Assembly (NCBI RefSeq): GCF_002197845.1
Contig: NZ_NIDE01000004.1
Coordinates: 682,001-746,000 of the forward strand
Reading direction: 5' to 3'
DNA: 64,000 bases
Source of the DNA: Fimbriiglobus ruber
GTDB taxonomy: Bacteria > Planctomycetota > Planctomycetia > Gemmatales > Gemmataceae
The translations under genes were made by a program, and so were the position numbers. Below the pieces are notes generated by a model, which saw only the letters and a list, made by a program, of their open reading frames with translations, was not told where the DNA came from and searched no databases. Positions 35,324 to 44,563 of the stretch are shown piece after piece; position 1 is the first letter of the stretch; the number at the start of each line of letters is the position of its first letter.

Positions 35324-35968
35324 GTGATGGACACGGCGGCGATCCTGTTCGGGTTTGTACTCGGGGTTGGGTTGACGGCGTTTGTGCTGGCGGTGGCTTT
35401 GGTCGCGCGGGCGGGAAGTCTGGGCCGCGCGATTGAAGGGTTGACGCTGATGGGACGGGCGAACGTCGACCCGGCTTTCGCCACCAAGCTGGCCGAACTC
35501 CTCGGCCTGCCCCCCGCCCCTGCGCCGGCCGCCCCGACAGCCCCCGCCCCCGTCTCCCTCCCGAAAGCACCGCCGCCCCCGCCGAAGCCGACGGGCGAAC
35601 CGCTCCGCCTCCTGTCGCTGCTCCAGACCGAGGCCCGGTTGGTGGACTTCCTGATGGAAGACATCGCGGCCGCGGCCGATCAGCAAATTGGTCAGGCAGT
35701 CCGCGAGATTCACCGCAAGGCCCAGAAGGTTCTCAAGGATCACCTCACGCTCGAAGAAATCCTCGCCGGTGCGGACGGCGACACCGTAACCGTGCAACGC
35801 GGCTTCGACCCGTCGGCGATTCGCGTGATCGGGAACGTGACCGGCCAGCCGCCGTTCACGGGCGAACTCCAACACCCGGGCTGGAAGGTCAAGGAAATGA
35901 ACCTGCCGCCACAGCCGGAAGGGCAGAACCCGTTCGTCATCCAGCCGGCGGAAGTTCAGCTGCCGTGA
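35324..35968 (+). CDS. Hypothetical protein with DUF2760-like region
   Basis: Protein of 214 residues; GAGGAG precedes overlapping GTG (35324) and ATG (35327) starts. One TM helix at residues 4-26 (AAILFGFVLGVGLTAFVLAVALVA), a Pro/Ala linker (about 65-90), then a soluble domain: LRLLSLLQTEARLVDFLMED, IGQAVREIHRKAQKVLKDHL, and a beta end with VTGQPPFTGELQHPGWKVKEMNLP. The order (short helix, membrane segment, conserved 'LLSLLQ.E.RLVDFL.EDI' and 'L.H.GW') resembles the DUF2760 family, known next to Hsp70-type chaperone genes in some bacteria. No chaperone gene is adjacent here. Function unknown. Confidence 0.8.
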   Translation: MMDTAAILFGFVLGVGLTAFVLAVALVARAGSLGRAIEGLTLMGRANVDPAFATKLAELLGLPPAPAPAAPTAPAPVSLPKAPPPPPKPTGEPLRLLSLLQTEARLVDFLMEDIAAAADQQIGQAVREIHRKAQKVLKDHLTLEEILAGADGDTVTVQRGFDPSAIRVIGNVTGQPPFTGELQHPGWKVKEMNLPPQPEGQNPFVIQPAEVQLP

Positions 35969-36181
35969 GCATGGGCGAGGACATCGGGGTGGTTGTGAAT
36001 TCCACCACCTGATTGTCTCGTCGGACGAAAAAGCGGAACTGTGGGGACGCGGTGAGGCCGACACAAGTTCAATGATAACAAGACATTGTTTACTGTTGTG
36101 TTGAGTGAATCGTCTCGAAAATTGGCTGCCGGTCGGCCGTTCCGCTAACCGGAAAACGGCCCTTATTGCGGTCCCGCTGCT

Positions 36182-36370
36182 CTATGCGGGCCGCTTGAAG
36201 AACAAGATGACCGCGTCACCTTCGGCCGTCGGGCTGTGGTACGTGACGGCCGACACCAATTCCCAGCCCTCGGCCCCGAACCGATTCATCGTTCCCCGGT
36301 AATCTTCGTTGACTTCCGGCCTCTCGAAGCCGGTGGCAACGAACTCGACGGTGACGTACTCCCACTTCAT
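36182..36370 (-). CDS. DUF4177-type small protein
   Basis: Protein of 62 residues from the ATG at 36370. It begins MKWEYVTVEF and ends VILFFKRPA with the conserved centre LNRFGAEGWELVSAV-like (here MNRFGAEGWELVSAVTYH), which is typical of the DUF4177 family of small beta-rich proteins. Function unknown. It is separated by 158 bp from the divergent gene at 36529. Confidence 0.82.
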   Translation of the reverse strand: MKWEYVTVEFVATGFERPEVNEDYRGTMNRFGAEGWELVSAVTYHSPTAEGDAVILFFKRPA

Positions 36371-36528
36371 TACGGCCCTCCGAATCGGATGTCGGCACAC
36401 AAGCGAACTAACTGTCGTTACCGGATGGTAGCACCCGACCGGGAGATTGTTGCGCGCTCGGGCGATACAATTTCATATAATACAACATTGGCTCACGTTC
36501 GATCTGCTGCTCGCACCCGGAGTTAACC

Positions 36529-36957
36529 GTGCTCAAAACCGCAGTCGGAAAAGTCACGCGAGCTGCCGTCGATGAGGAAATCGAACATTTGCGGCAGTTC
36601 GTCATCGCGGCACGAAGTTCGGCCGACGTGGAGACGCAGGCGACGGGCTGTCTGGACAGTTTGAACCGATTGTATGAGGAAGATAAAACGCTGTTCTCGG
36701 AAGAAGACGTCCGATGGATCAACGTCCTGCGGGGCTATCTCGCCGTCCGCACCGCCGAACACCAGCCGCGCAAGGCCCATACCAAGAAGGCCAAGCGCAA
36801 AGGGGACCAGCTCGACCACTGCTGGCGGTGTCTGACGCCGATCGACGAGCGGTTCACCGATAACTGCACGACCTGTTCCGCCAAGCCGTACCAGTGGCGG
36901 ATCTGCCCCGTGTGCAAAGCCTGCGGCTGCCAGCGCGCCGGCACCGTCCTGGTGTGA
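36529..36957 (+). CDS. Hypothetical protein with zinc-ribbon-like C-terminus
   Basis: Protein of 142 residues with a GTG start and GGAG seven bases upstream. The N-terminal ~85 residues are helical and charged. The C-terminal part has several paired cysteines (CWRC, CTTC, CPVC, CGC), as in zinc ribbons or small metal-binding domains. It is convergent with the zinc-ribbon coiled-coil gene at 37001, only 43 bp away. No family is recognised. Confidence 0.75.
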   Translation: MLKTAVGKVTRAAVDEEIEHLRQFVIAARSSADVETQATGCLDSLNRLYEEDKTLFSEEDVRWINVLRGYLAVRTAEHQPRKAHTKKAKRKGDQLDHCWRCLTPIDERFTDNCTTCSAKPYQWRICPVCKACGCQRAGTVLV

Positions 36958-37000
36958 CGATACAACCGGCCCAGGCGGCAATGTTCGCCCGGGCCGGTTC

Positions 37001-37708
37001 TTACGAGTCGGCCATGTAAAGCCCGCGGCCGCACTGCGAGCAGCAGATGAACATGCCCCCGGCGATGTTGGTTCGCTGCTGCTCGGTGATCGTCGTGCGA
37101 CACTGCTGGCACCCGCGGCCGACCACCGCGGCAAGCCCGTCCGCCCCATAGGTCTTGATGAGCCGCAGGTATTGACCTTTCATTTCGAGCGGCAGCCGCT
37201 CGTCGTACTTCGCCACTTCCTCCTGCGTCATCTTCTGATCCGCCGTGAGCCGTTCGAGGCGCTCTTTCGCGTCGATTTTGTACTGAGCGAAGTCTTTTTG
37301 GGCGGTCGCCCACTGTGCCTCGACCTCGGGCAATTTCGCGGTGCGCTCTTCGATGTCGGTGATGGTCGTCAGGATCGTGTCTTCGAGCGTTCCCTTCTTG
37401 GTACTCGCGTTGGCGATTTCCGTTTGCTTGGCGTCGAACTCTTTCTTCGAACCGGCGGTGTTCAGGTCCGCCTGAAATTTGGCGAGTTGTTGTTCGACGG
37501 TCTTGAGCGCCCCTTCGTCTTCCTTCTGCTGAAGTTTCAGCTTCTTGATCGCGTCGTAAGCGTCCTTGTGGGCCTGCTCCTCGGCGGCGAGTTTCTGTTC
37601 CTGGATTTTCAACACCCGCGGCCCGAGGTCGATTTCACTCTGGAGTTCGCGGAGGTGTTTTCGGAGCCGGTGCAGTTCCCGCAGAATGGGTGCGATCTTC
37701 TCACTCAT
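37001..37708 (-). CDS. Coiled-coil protein with C-terminal zinc ribbon (CdsZ/DUF164 type)
   Basis: Protein of 235 residues. Residues about 5-185 form a long antiparallel coiled coil rich in Glu/Lys/Gln. The C-terminus has a four-cysteine ribbon (CQQCRT...CCSQCGRG). This is the layout of the zinc-ribbon DUF164/CdsZ family, which is often found next to DNA-replication or rpoD genes and is linked to nucleic-acid related or assembly functions. It lies downstream of rpoD on the same strand, but a strong terminator (37761-37786) separates them. Confidence 0.88.
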   Translation of the reverse strand: MSEKIAPILRELHRLRKHLRELQSEIDLGPRVLKIQEQKLAAEEQAHKDAYDAIKKLKLQQKEDEGALKTVEQQLAKFQADLNTAGSKKEFDAKQTEIANASTKKGTLEDTILTTITDIEERTAKLPEVEAQWATAQKDFAQYKIDAKERLERLTADQKMTQEEVAKYDERLPLEMKGQYLRLIKTYGADGLAAVVGRGCQQCRTTITEQQRTNIAGGMFICCSQCGRGLYMADS

Positions 37709-37760
37709 GGCGAAATGGCCCCTGTGGCGACTTGGGAGACGTTATTGTACCCGGAAAGCC

Positions 37761-37786
37761 AAAAAGCCCACCCGCGGGGGTGGGCT
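37761..37786 (-). terminator. Intrinsic terminator after rpoD
   Basis: Stem AGCCCACCC/GGGTGGGCT (37765-37773 with 37778-37786), 4-base loop, followed on the minus strand by a run of T (AAAAA at 37761-37765 on the plus strand). This is a classical Rho-independent terminator for the sigma-factor gene ending at 37815. Confidence 0.85.
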
Positions 37787-37814
37787 CGGGGCGGCGCGCC
37801 GAGCGCGGCGGGGA

Positions 37815-39491
37815 TTATTTCTTGTTCGTCGTCGTTGTCGTCAGCCCGACATCGAGGAAGCCTTCGAGCTGGCGGCTGCGGACCGGGTGTTGCAGTTTGC
37901 GGACGGCCTTCGCCTCGATCTGCCGGACGCGCTCGCGGGTCACCTTGAAGATGCGGCCGACTTCTTCGAGCGTGTACGTGTACCCGTCGCCCAGGCCGTA
38001 CCGCAGCTTGATGATCTCCCGCTCGCGGTAGGTCAGGGTCTTGAGGACGCCCTCGATCTTGTCCTTCAGCATCTCGTTCGTGGCCGCGTTCACCGGCGAT
38101 TCGACCGAGTCGTCCTCGATGAAGTCGCCGAAGTAGCTGTCTTCGCTTTCGCCGACGGGCCGGTCGAGGCTGATCGGGTGCCGGCTGATCTTGAGGACGC
38201 GCTTCGTCTCCTCGTAACTGATCCCTGCGGCCTTGGCCGTCTCCTCGATGGTCGGCTCGCGGCCCATTTCCTGGAGCAGTTTCTTCGAGACGTTCCGTAG
38301 CTTGCTCATCGTCTCGATCATGTGGACCGGGATGCGGATCGTCCGCGCCTGGTCGGCGATCGCCCGCGTGATCGCCTGCCGAATCCACCACGTCGCATAC
38401 GTACTGAACTTGAACCCGCGGCGGTATTCGTACTTGTCCACCGCCCGCATCAGGCCGGTGTTCCCTTCCTGGATCAAATCGAGAAAGCTCAGGCCGCGGT
38501 TGCGGTACTTCTTGGCAATGCTCACCACGAGCCGCAGGTTGCCCCCCGAGAGTTCCCGCTTGGCCTGCTCGTACTCGGCGAACCGCTGCCGCATGATCTG
38601 GACCCGCTTCCGCAGGCTGGCAGGTTCTTCGAGCGTAATCAGCATGAGGTCGAGTAGTTCTTTTTCTAAGTTGCCCCGTTCTTCTTTGGCCGCGCGGTTG
38701 CCCTTCATCGCGTCGACGGCCCGCTCGAGCTCGTCCATCCGCAGGCTGATCTGCTCCAGCTTCTTCATCAACGGCTGGACTTTCTGGGTCCGGATCGACA
38801 GTTCCTCGACGAGCGTGACCGTCTTCCGCCGCCGCGACTTGAGGCCAGCTCGGAGAGCGTCCTTGTCGCCTTCGGGAGTCCGCTCGTCGATGAGCCGGTT
38901 GAAGTCCTCGACGTTGTGTTCCATCAGCGGTTCGAGCGTCCGCAGGTTGTGCGGCATCCGCTGGAGGATCTTGTCTTTTTCCAGGTTCTCAGTTTGAGAG
39001 ACCTTGATCGTCCGGTCGAACGGGAGATCCCCGGTCTGGACCCGCTTCAGCGTCTCGAACACGTTCCGCAGCGCGTAGTCGCATTCGAGCACTTTGCGGC
39101 GGAACCGCCGGCGGGTGACTTCGATCTTCTGCGCGAGGGAGATTTCCTTGTCCCGCGAGAGCAGCGGGATCTCGCCCATCTGCGTCAGGTACATGCGGAC
39201 CGGGTCGTCGATGTGCCGGCCGTCACCGTCACTGTCTTCAAACGGGATCTCGGCGTCGGCCAGGAGAACCTCGGCGACGAGCGCCTCGGCCGTCTCCCCG
39301 TCCTCTTCGGTGTCGGCCTCGTCGATGACGTTGATCCCGTTCTGCTCGAGCAGTTCGAGGATCTCGCCGAGCCGGTCCGCCTCGGACGTCCCTTCCGGGA
39401 GGGCCTGGTTGACCTCGTCGTAGGTAAGTGATCCGTTCAACTTACCTTTGGCGATGAGGGCCTTGAGCACCTCGTCGTTCTGCCAGTCCAT
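37815..39491 (-). CDS. rpoD: Primary sigma factor (sigma-70/SigA)
   Basis: Main vegetative RNA polymerase sigma factor; the ATG at 39491, after GGGAGGGG, gives 558 residues. Region 1.1 is at about 1-50 ([20 protein letters not shown]), region 1.2 at about 95-125 ([19 protein letters not shown]). Region 2 has [20 protein letters not shown] and [20 protein letters not shown] with RTIRIPVH. Region 3 has [15 protein letters not shown] and region 4 has [18 protein letters not shown] plus the promoter -35 helix [14 protein letters not shown] ~150-residue non-conserved helical insertion separates 1.2 from 2, as in other primary factors. It follows dnaG (165-bp gap), the usual macromolecular-synthesis order. 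Confidence 0.97.
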   Translation of the reverse strand: MDWQNDEVLKALIAKGKLNGSLTYDEVNQALPEGTSEADRLGEILELLEQNGINVIDEADTEEDGETAEALVAEVLLADAEIPFEDSDGDGRHIDDPVRMYLTQMGEIPLLSRDKEISLAQKIEVTRRRFRRKVLECDYALRNVFETLKRVQTGDLPFDRTIKVSQTENLEKDKILQRMPHNLRTLEPLMEHNVEDFNRLIDERTPEGDKDALRAGLKSRRRKTVTLVEELSIRTQKVQPLMKKLEQISLRMDELERAVDAMKGNRAAKEERGNLEKELLDLMLITLEEPASLRKRVQIMRQRFAEYEQAKRELSGGNLRLVVSIAKKYRNRGLSFLDLIQEGNTGLMRAVDKYEYRRGFKFSTYATWWIRQAITRAIADQARTIRIPVHMIETMSKLRNVSKKLLQEMGREPTIEETAKAAGISYEETKRVLKISRHPISLDRPVGESEDSYFGDFIEDDSVESPVNAATNEMLKDKIEGVLKTLTYREREIIKLRYGLGDGYTYTLEEVGRIFKVTRERVRQIEAKAVRKLQHPVRSRQLEGFLDVGLTTTTTNKK

Positions 39492-39656
39492 CCCAACCCC
39501 TCCCGTTCGGTCGCCACCGGCCCGGTCGGCCGGGTCGGCGGTGGAAAGGACATTCCGCGGGTCGAGCGCCGGCGGCGGGCGTCGCCCTAACAATCCGTTC
39601 TCCCGAAACCTCGCCCTCGGCTCGGCTGAGCCGTGGGAGAAGCCACACCGCGGTCG

Positions 39657-41516
39657 CTAATTCCGACCCGGTGCTGTTCGACCCATCAAGCGGTACAACA
39701 GTTCGTTGGTTTTGTCCGGGTCGGTCGGCCCGGACGTCAGCTCGGCCTTGACCGCCTTTTGCTCGGTCTCGGCGGTTTGCTCGGCAAACCGTTTTAGCAC
39801 GCGGTCGAGCCACGCGGCCCCTTCTCCCCGTTCGGTCATGTGCCGGCCGACGTTTTGCAAATCCATCGCGGCCCCGGCGAGGTCGGGCCGGTCGATCAAT
39901 CGGACCCGGAGGGCGTCCAGGTCCGGCGTCATGCCGGCCGCATGTAGCGCGTACAGCTCGCTGAGCATCCTACGCAACTCGGCGTGCTTCAGCACCTCGG
40001 GTTTAATCCGCTCGACCGCGACCGGGACGAGGTCGGGGTCGGCGAGCAGCAGTTCCAGGAGCTGCCGCTCGATCATCGGTACGGCCCCGCGGGCCAGGAA
40101 ATCGGCCGGGGCAGTCGTTTGGGGGACGGTACCCGGAGCGGGACCACGGCGGAATGACGGTTGCGGGCGTTCGGCTTCTTGACGGCGGCGGGTCGCCTTC
40201 AATTCGGCAAATCTTGCCCAGACTGTCTCTTGTCGGAGGCCGATGCGGTGGGCGAGGCGGGAGACGATCAGCTCCTGGCGGACCTGCACGGCCTGGCTCG
40301 GGATCGACTGCGCGAGTGCCATCACGCCCAGGATCGTGTCCACGATCCGGCGCTGCCCCTCGACCGTCGTGCCCGCCTCCCGCTCCCACAACTGATTCAA
40401 CTTAAACTCCAGGGCGTCTCGCGCCCCGGCGAGCGCCTGCTTGAACGCCTCCGGGCCGCCCGGGGTGACGAGCAGGTCGCACGGGTCGAGCCCGTCCGGG
40501 AGGGTGGCGATGGCGAGTTCCGCGTCGTGGCCGATGAACAGTTCGAGTGCGCGGTCGACGCCGGAGTTCCCGCCGTCGTCGGCGTCGAACACCAAAACGA
40601 CCTTCGGCACATACCGGCGGAGCTGGGCGACGTGCCGGGCGGTCAGGGCCGTGCCCATCGGCGCGACCACGTTCGCGACTCCGCATTGATGCGCCATCAT
40701 GACATCGGTATATCCCTCGACCACCGCGAGGAAACCCGCGGCCGAACCGGCGTGGCGGGCGAGGTCGAGGCCGTACAAGAGGTCGCTTTTGTTGAAAAGT
40801 GGGGTGTCGGCCGAGTTGTAATACTTCGGACCGCGGGCGGCGAGCGGCGACCCCGGCAGAACCCGCCCCCCGAATCCGACCGCCTGCCCGCGGACATCCC
40901 GGATCGGGAACATCACCCGGTCCCGGAACCTGTCGAAAAACTTGCCGCCCTCGTCGCGGGCGATGAGTAAGCCGATATCGGTCAGCAGGTCGAACGGAAC
41001 CTGTTGTTCGTCGGCCCGCCGGGTCAGCCATTCACCGGAAAGCGGAGCGTAGCCGAGGCCGAACTTCCGAACCGTAGCACCGGAGAGGCGGCGCTGGCCC
41101 AGGTATTCACGGGCTTCTTCGGCCGTCGGGTCGTCCAGTAGGCAGCCGGTGTACTCCTGCTCCGCCCACTTCATGGCGTCGAGCATCCGGGCGCGGGCGT
41201 GGTCGTGCGGGCTCTGGGCGGCCGGGTCGAGGGCAATCCCGGCCCGCCGGGCGAGGAGGTGGAGGGCTTCGGGGAACGCGATCTTTTCGAACTTCATCAC
41301 GAAGTCGAACACGTCCCCGCGGGCGTCACACGACCAGCAGCGGAAATTCTGATAGTGGCGGTCGATCTGGAGGGACGGACGGGTGTCATTGTGGAAGGGA
41401 CAGACGGCCTTCAACGCCTTCCCGGCCGGCAAGACCGGAATATAGGTCGCAATGACATCAACGATGTCGTTGGCGGCCTTAACCTGTTTTTTGAGTTCCA
41501 CCGAAACGGGCGGCAC
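39657..41516 (-). CDS. dnaG: DNA primase
   Basis: Makes RNA primers at the replication fork. The GTG at 41516 is preferred (619 residues); the frame stays open to a GTG at 41540. The N-terminal CHC2 zinc finger has CPFHNDTRPSLQI and FRCWSCDARGDVFDFVM. The core RNA-polymerase basic motif lies in GYAPLSGEWLTRR and RFRDRVMFPIRD. The Toprim domain has VVEGYTDVMMAHQ and LVFDADDGGNSG. The C-terminal DnaB-binding helical region follows (ERQLLELLLADPDLVPV). All expected parts are present. Followed by rpoD; rpsU, the usual first member of this cluster, is not upstream. Confidence 0.96.
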   Translation of the reverse strand: MPPVSVELKKQVKAANDIVDVIATYIPVLPAGKALKAVCPFHNDTRPSLQIDRHYQNFRCWSCDARGDVFDFVMKFEKIAFPEALHLLARRAGIALDPAAQSPHDHARARMLDAMKWAEQEYTGCLLDDPTAEEAREYLGQRRLSGATVRKFGLGYAPLSGEWLTRRADEQQVPFDLLTDIGLLIARDEGGKFFDRFRDRVMFPIRDVRGQAVGFGGRVLPGSPLAARGPKYYNSADTPLFNKSDLLYGLDLARHAGSAAGFLAVVEGYTDVMMAHQCGVANVVAPMGTALTARHVAQLRRYVPKVVLVFDADDGGNSGVDRALELFIGHDAELAIATLPDGLDPCDLLVTPGGPEAFKQALAGARDALEFKLNQLWEREAGTTVEGQRRIVDTILGVMALAQSIPSQAVQVRQELIVSRLAHRIGLRQETVWARFAELKATRRRQEAERPQPSFRRGPAPGTVPQTTAPADFLARGAVPMIERQLLELLLADPDLVPVAVERIKPEVLKHAELRRMLSELYALHAAGMTPDLDALRVRLIDRPDLAGAAMDLQNVGRHMTERGEGAAWLDRVLKRFAEQTAETEQKAVKAELTSGPTDPDKTNELLYRLMGRTAPGRN

Positions 41517-42161
41517 GTGACACCTATGCGGGCCTAGCACGATCCGGACCGGACCGGCGACGGTAAAAACGTCGAACCGGACAGGGCGCTGGCTGGGGGG
41601 TCGAGAGCCGGATCTCTGGGGTTCCGCGGTCTTTGCCTGGCGTGGTCGTGGTCCCGGTCGTCCCGATAACTCGTGTGTGGCAGGCCGGACGGGGTCGCCA
41701 GGTGGAGGTGGCGACGGCGCGTCGGAAAAGCGCTGCGGTGAGTTGGGTGGGAAACCTCGGCCAGTGCCGTGGCAAGGGAAGCCTAGAAGTTCGTCGCACC
41801 AATCCGTTGGTGCATTTTGGATTGTATCCCCTCGGCCGCACCCGTCAAGCGAAGCCCGCCATCCGCCCGGTTCGGTTCCGTAGGGAAAGTTACCCCATCT
41901 TTCGGTCTACCGGGGGTTCGACCTACCAAAAAAACGGCAGCACGCCCCGAATACTACTCTCACCCGGGGGCGCGAACCACACGCCCGGTTCGTTCGGCAC
42001 GCCCGCCCCACCAACAAAAGACGGGACGGGGCGAGCGCCGGACCCGAGTTTTCGCGCCACCCATCGACCATACGATTTTGCCGATTATAATGAGCGAACT
42101 TAGCCCGTGAATTTGGGCGGGCTACACACCCGGCCCCGTGTCACGGGGCCAGGAGGGCGTG
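41517..42161. other. Long intergenic region between dnaG and the SHOCT-like gene
   Basis: About 645 bp between divergent genes with no supportable ORF or recognisable RNA gene. I looked for RNase P, SRP, tmRNA and tRNA signatures and saw none. It contains a possible promoter for the plus-strand gene: TCGACC at 42064-42069 and TATAAT at 42086-42091 with a 16-bp spacer. The remainder could hold an unrecognised small RNA. Confidence 0.4.
42064..42091 (+). promoter_or_regulatory. Putative sigma-70 promoter
   Basis: A perfect -10 box TATAAT (42086-42091) with a near-consensus -35 TCGACC 16 bp upstream. It lies about 70 bp before the start of the SHOCT-like membrane-protein gene. Perfect TATAAT boxes are rare in this GC-rich background. 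Confidence 0.5.
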
Positions 42162-42590
42162 ATGTCCGGGGGTCTCCTCGCCTCGGGTGCGGTTGCCGTT
42201 TTGGGGGCCGCGAACCCGTTCCTTTCCATCGAATTCCTGGTGACCGTCGGCCTCCTCGTCCTCGCCTTGCTGGGCGGCGCCGTCGTGCTTTACATCACCG
42301 ACAACTGGCGGAAGCGGCAGCTCGCGGGCGACAACGAGTCGGTCGAGTCGCTCTCCTCGTTCCGCACGATGTACGACCGCGGCGAACTCTCCGAGTCCGA
42401 ATACCAGGTGATCCGGGACCGCCTCGCGGCCCGCATGAAACAACAAGACCGCGGGACCGGGAAGCCCACGGCGGCGAACGGCGACCCGACCGACGGGGCG
42501 AAATCGCCCGCCCCGGCAGGCGGGGAAAACAGTGCCGGTGGCGCGGCCGGTCCGCCGGCCGCTTCGCCCCCCGGAAGCGAAGTTTCCTGA
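42162..42590 (+). CDS. Membrane protein with SHOCT-like short domain
   Basis: Protein of 142 residues with an ideal AGGAGG ribosome site before the ATG at 42162. A transmembrane segment is at about residues 22-46 (FLVTVGLLVLALLGGAVVLYI). It is followed by a short helical segment LSSFRTMYDRGELSESEYQVIRDRLAARM that matches the SHOCT idea (L..L...G.IT..EY...K..L). The tail is Gly/Pro/Ala-rich and probably disordered. It lies 183 bp before clpX on the same strand. The SHOCT motif usually acts in oligomerisation; the role here is unknown. Confidence 0.8.
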   Translation: MSGGLLASGAVAVLGAANPFLSIEFLVTVGLLVLALLGGAVVLYITDNWRKRQLAGDNESVESLSSFRTMYDRGELSESEYQVIRDRLAARMKQQDRGTGKPTAANGDPTDGAKSPAPAGGENSAGGAAGPPAASPPGSEVS

Positions 42591-42773
42591 ATTCCGTACC
42601 CGGCGCCGCGGGTAGAATCCGCACGCCTACCCCGCGGACGCGGCCCGATCCCCCGGGATTGATCGGTCTCGCGTTCAGTGCCGGGAAATGCGAAGCTATA
42701 GTTTGGACGCAAGCCCCTCCGTGGCGCCGTCCTCAAACAACGTCCTTATTCTCCTTGCTTTCGGGGAACCCGA

Positions 42774-44081
42774 ATGGCTGACCGTACACCCGGCGACAGC
42801 GGGGGCCGGAAACCCCCTGGCGCCGCCGGCCGGAACCGAAATGCGTACTGCTCGTTCTGCCGCCGCAGTCACCGCGACGTCGGCCCCCTCGTGGAAGGGC
42901 CGGGCGACGTCTACATCTGCGGCGAGTGCATCGACCTCTGCCAGTCGATCATCGAACAGGAGCGGAAGCGCCGCGGCCCCGGCAAGGCGTCGGCCGCCAG
43001 CCACATCCCGTCGCCGCGGTCGATCAAGGAGAAGCTGGACCAGTACGTGATCGGCCAGCAGCGGGCCAAGAAGGTGCTGTCGGTCGCCGTCCACAACCAC
43101 TACAAGCGCCTCTCGCTCGACGAGGCGACGCGGTCGGACGTGGAAGTCGAGAAGAGCAACATCCTTCTCATCGGCCCGACCGGGAGCGGCAAGACGCTCC
43201 TCGCCCGGACGCTGGCGAAAGTCCTCGACGTTCCGTTCGCTATCGGCGACGCGACGACCCTGACCGAGGCCGGGTACGTCGGCGAAGACGTCGAGAACCT
43301 GCTGCTGAAGCTCCTGCACGCGGCCGATTTCGACATCGAGGCGGCCCAGCGCGGGATCATTTACATCGACGAAATCGACAAGATCGCCAAAACCAGTCAG
43401 AACGTCAGCATTACCCGCGACGTGTCCGGCGAGGGCGTCCAGCAGGCGCTGCTCAAGATGCTGGAAGGGACGGTTTCCAACGTCCCCCCGCAGGGCGGCC
43501 GCAAGCACCCCGAGCAGCAGTACATCCAGGTCGACACGTCGAACATCCTGTTCATCGTGGGCGGGACGTTCGTCGGGCTGGAAGACATTATCTCGAAGCG
43601 GACCGGCAAGAAGACGATCGGGTTCGGGGCGACGGCCGACTACCGCGACCGGTCGGTCGGCGAACTGCTCTACCAGGTGACGCCGGACGACCTGACCGAG
43701 TTCGGCCTGATCCCGGAATTCATCGGCCGGTTGCCGGTCCTGGCCCCACTCGAACCCCTCGACGAGGACGCACTGGTCCGCATCCTCACCGAGCCGAAGA
43801 ACGCGCTGGTTCGGCAGTACCAGAAGCTGTTCGAGATGGAGGGCGCGGAACTCGACTTTGAACCGGCCGCGCTCCGCGAAATCGCCCGGATGGCCAAGAC
43901 GCGAGATACCGGGGCCCGCGGGCTCCGGGCGATCGTCGAAGAAATTATGCTGGACGTCATGTACGACCTGCCTGAGTTGGAGCAGAAGGGGCGGCACGTC
44001 GTGACCCCGGACGTCATCCGCGGCAAAGGCTCGATGTTCGGTCCGACGCTGGAGAAGCCGGTGGACAAAATGAGCGCGTGA
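42774..44081 (+). CDS. clpX: ATP-dependent Clp protease ATP-binding subunit ClpX
   Basis: AAA+ unfoldase that feeds tagged proteins to ClpP; 435 residues. The N-terminal zinc-binding domain has Cys26, Cys29, Cys49 and Cys52 (YCSFC ... ICGEC). Walker A is [11 protein letters not shown], Walker [12 protein letters not shown], and the ClpP-docking IGF loop is visible in [12 protein letters not shown]. Pore and sensor motifs ([26 protein letters not shown]) are conserved. No clpP gene lies in the window. It is followed by a strong hairpin terminator. Confidence 0.97.
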   Translation: MADRTPGDSGGRKPPGAAGRNRNAYCSFCRRSHRDVGPLVEGPGDVYICGECIDLCQSIIEQERKRRGPGKASAASHIPSPRSIKEKLDQYVIGQQRAKKVLSVAVHNHYKRLSLDEATRSDVEVEKSNILLIGPTGSGKTLLARTLAKVLDVPFAIGDATTLTEAGYVGEDVENLLLKLLHAADFDIEAAQRGIIYIDEIDKIAKTSQNVSITRDVSGEGVQQALLKMLEGTVSNVPPQGGRKHPEQQYIQVDTSNILFIVGGTFVGLEDIISKRTGKKTIGFGATADYRDRSVGELLYQVTPDDLTEFGLIPEFIGRLPVLAPLEPLDEDALVRILTEPKNALVRQYQKLFEMEGAELDFEPAALREIARMAKTRDTGARGLRAIVEEIMLDVMYDLPELEQKGRHVVTPDVIRGKGSMFGPTLEKPVDKMSA

Positions 44082-44563
44082 ACCGGGCATTCGGCCGGTG
44101 AACGCGACTGAAAGCCCGCCCGATCTGGGGCGGGCTTTCTGACTTTGATGAAACATGACCGGCGGGGATCCCGCGGCCGTTTCGCCAAACTCGGCCGAAC
44201 CCGCCCGCCGCGCGGTCAAGAGTCTGTATCGCATTTTGGAAGAAGTCGCGGTAACTTGCGCCGCGCGTCGTAAAGTAGTCCTCGGGTTCGGGAAGCACAG
44301 CCTGTCGCGCGTGCGGGCCGCGAGGCGAGGGACACGGCTCCGCGAGCGGTAGTGCTATTTACGCGGACCGATCGGGAACATACGTTAACCGAAACAGAAG
44401 TCCCGGTTGGCGACCCGATTGCTTCGGATTCGCTCTCCAATTGTCCGGTCACTTCGCCGAACTCGATCGCCACGAGTAAACGGCGCGGGTCCGTGCGGTT
44501 TCGTTCGCGCGACCCGATTTAGGATGTTGGCTCACGCGTTGAGCCCTGGCGGAAAACTGACTC
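44082..44563. other. Gap between clpX and the DUF2325 gene
   Basis: It begins with the clpX terminator hairpin. After that about 420 bp remain without a supportable gene: small frames on both strands lack ribosome sites and domains. It presumably holds the promoter of the gene at 44564. Confidence 0.5.
44111..44138 (+). terminator. Terminator hairpin after clpX
   Basis: Perfect 11-bp stem AAAGCCCGCCC/GGGCGGGCTTT (44111-44121 with 44128-44138), 6-base loop, ending in TTTCT. It lies 29 bp past the clpX stop and fits an intrinsic terminator. Confidence 0.85.

Noticed and set aside
41640-42060. Structured RNA such as RNase P, SRP RNA or tmRNA
   Set aside because: None of the conserved core motifs of these RNAs could be found on either strand.
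44155-44352. Small plus-strand frame after clpX
   Set aside because: Starts directly behind the clpX terminator without a ribosome site and encodes an Arg-rich unstructured product.
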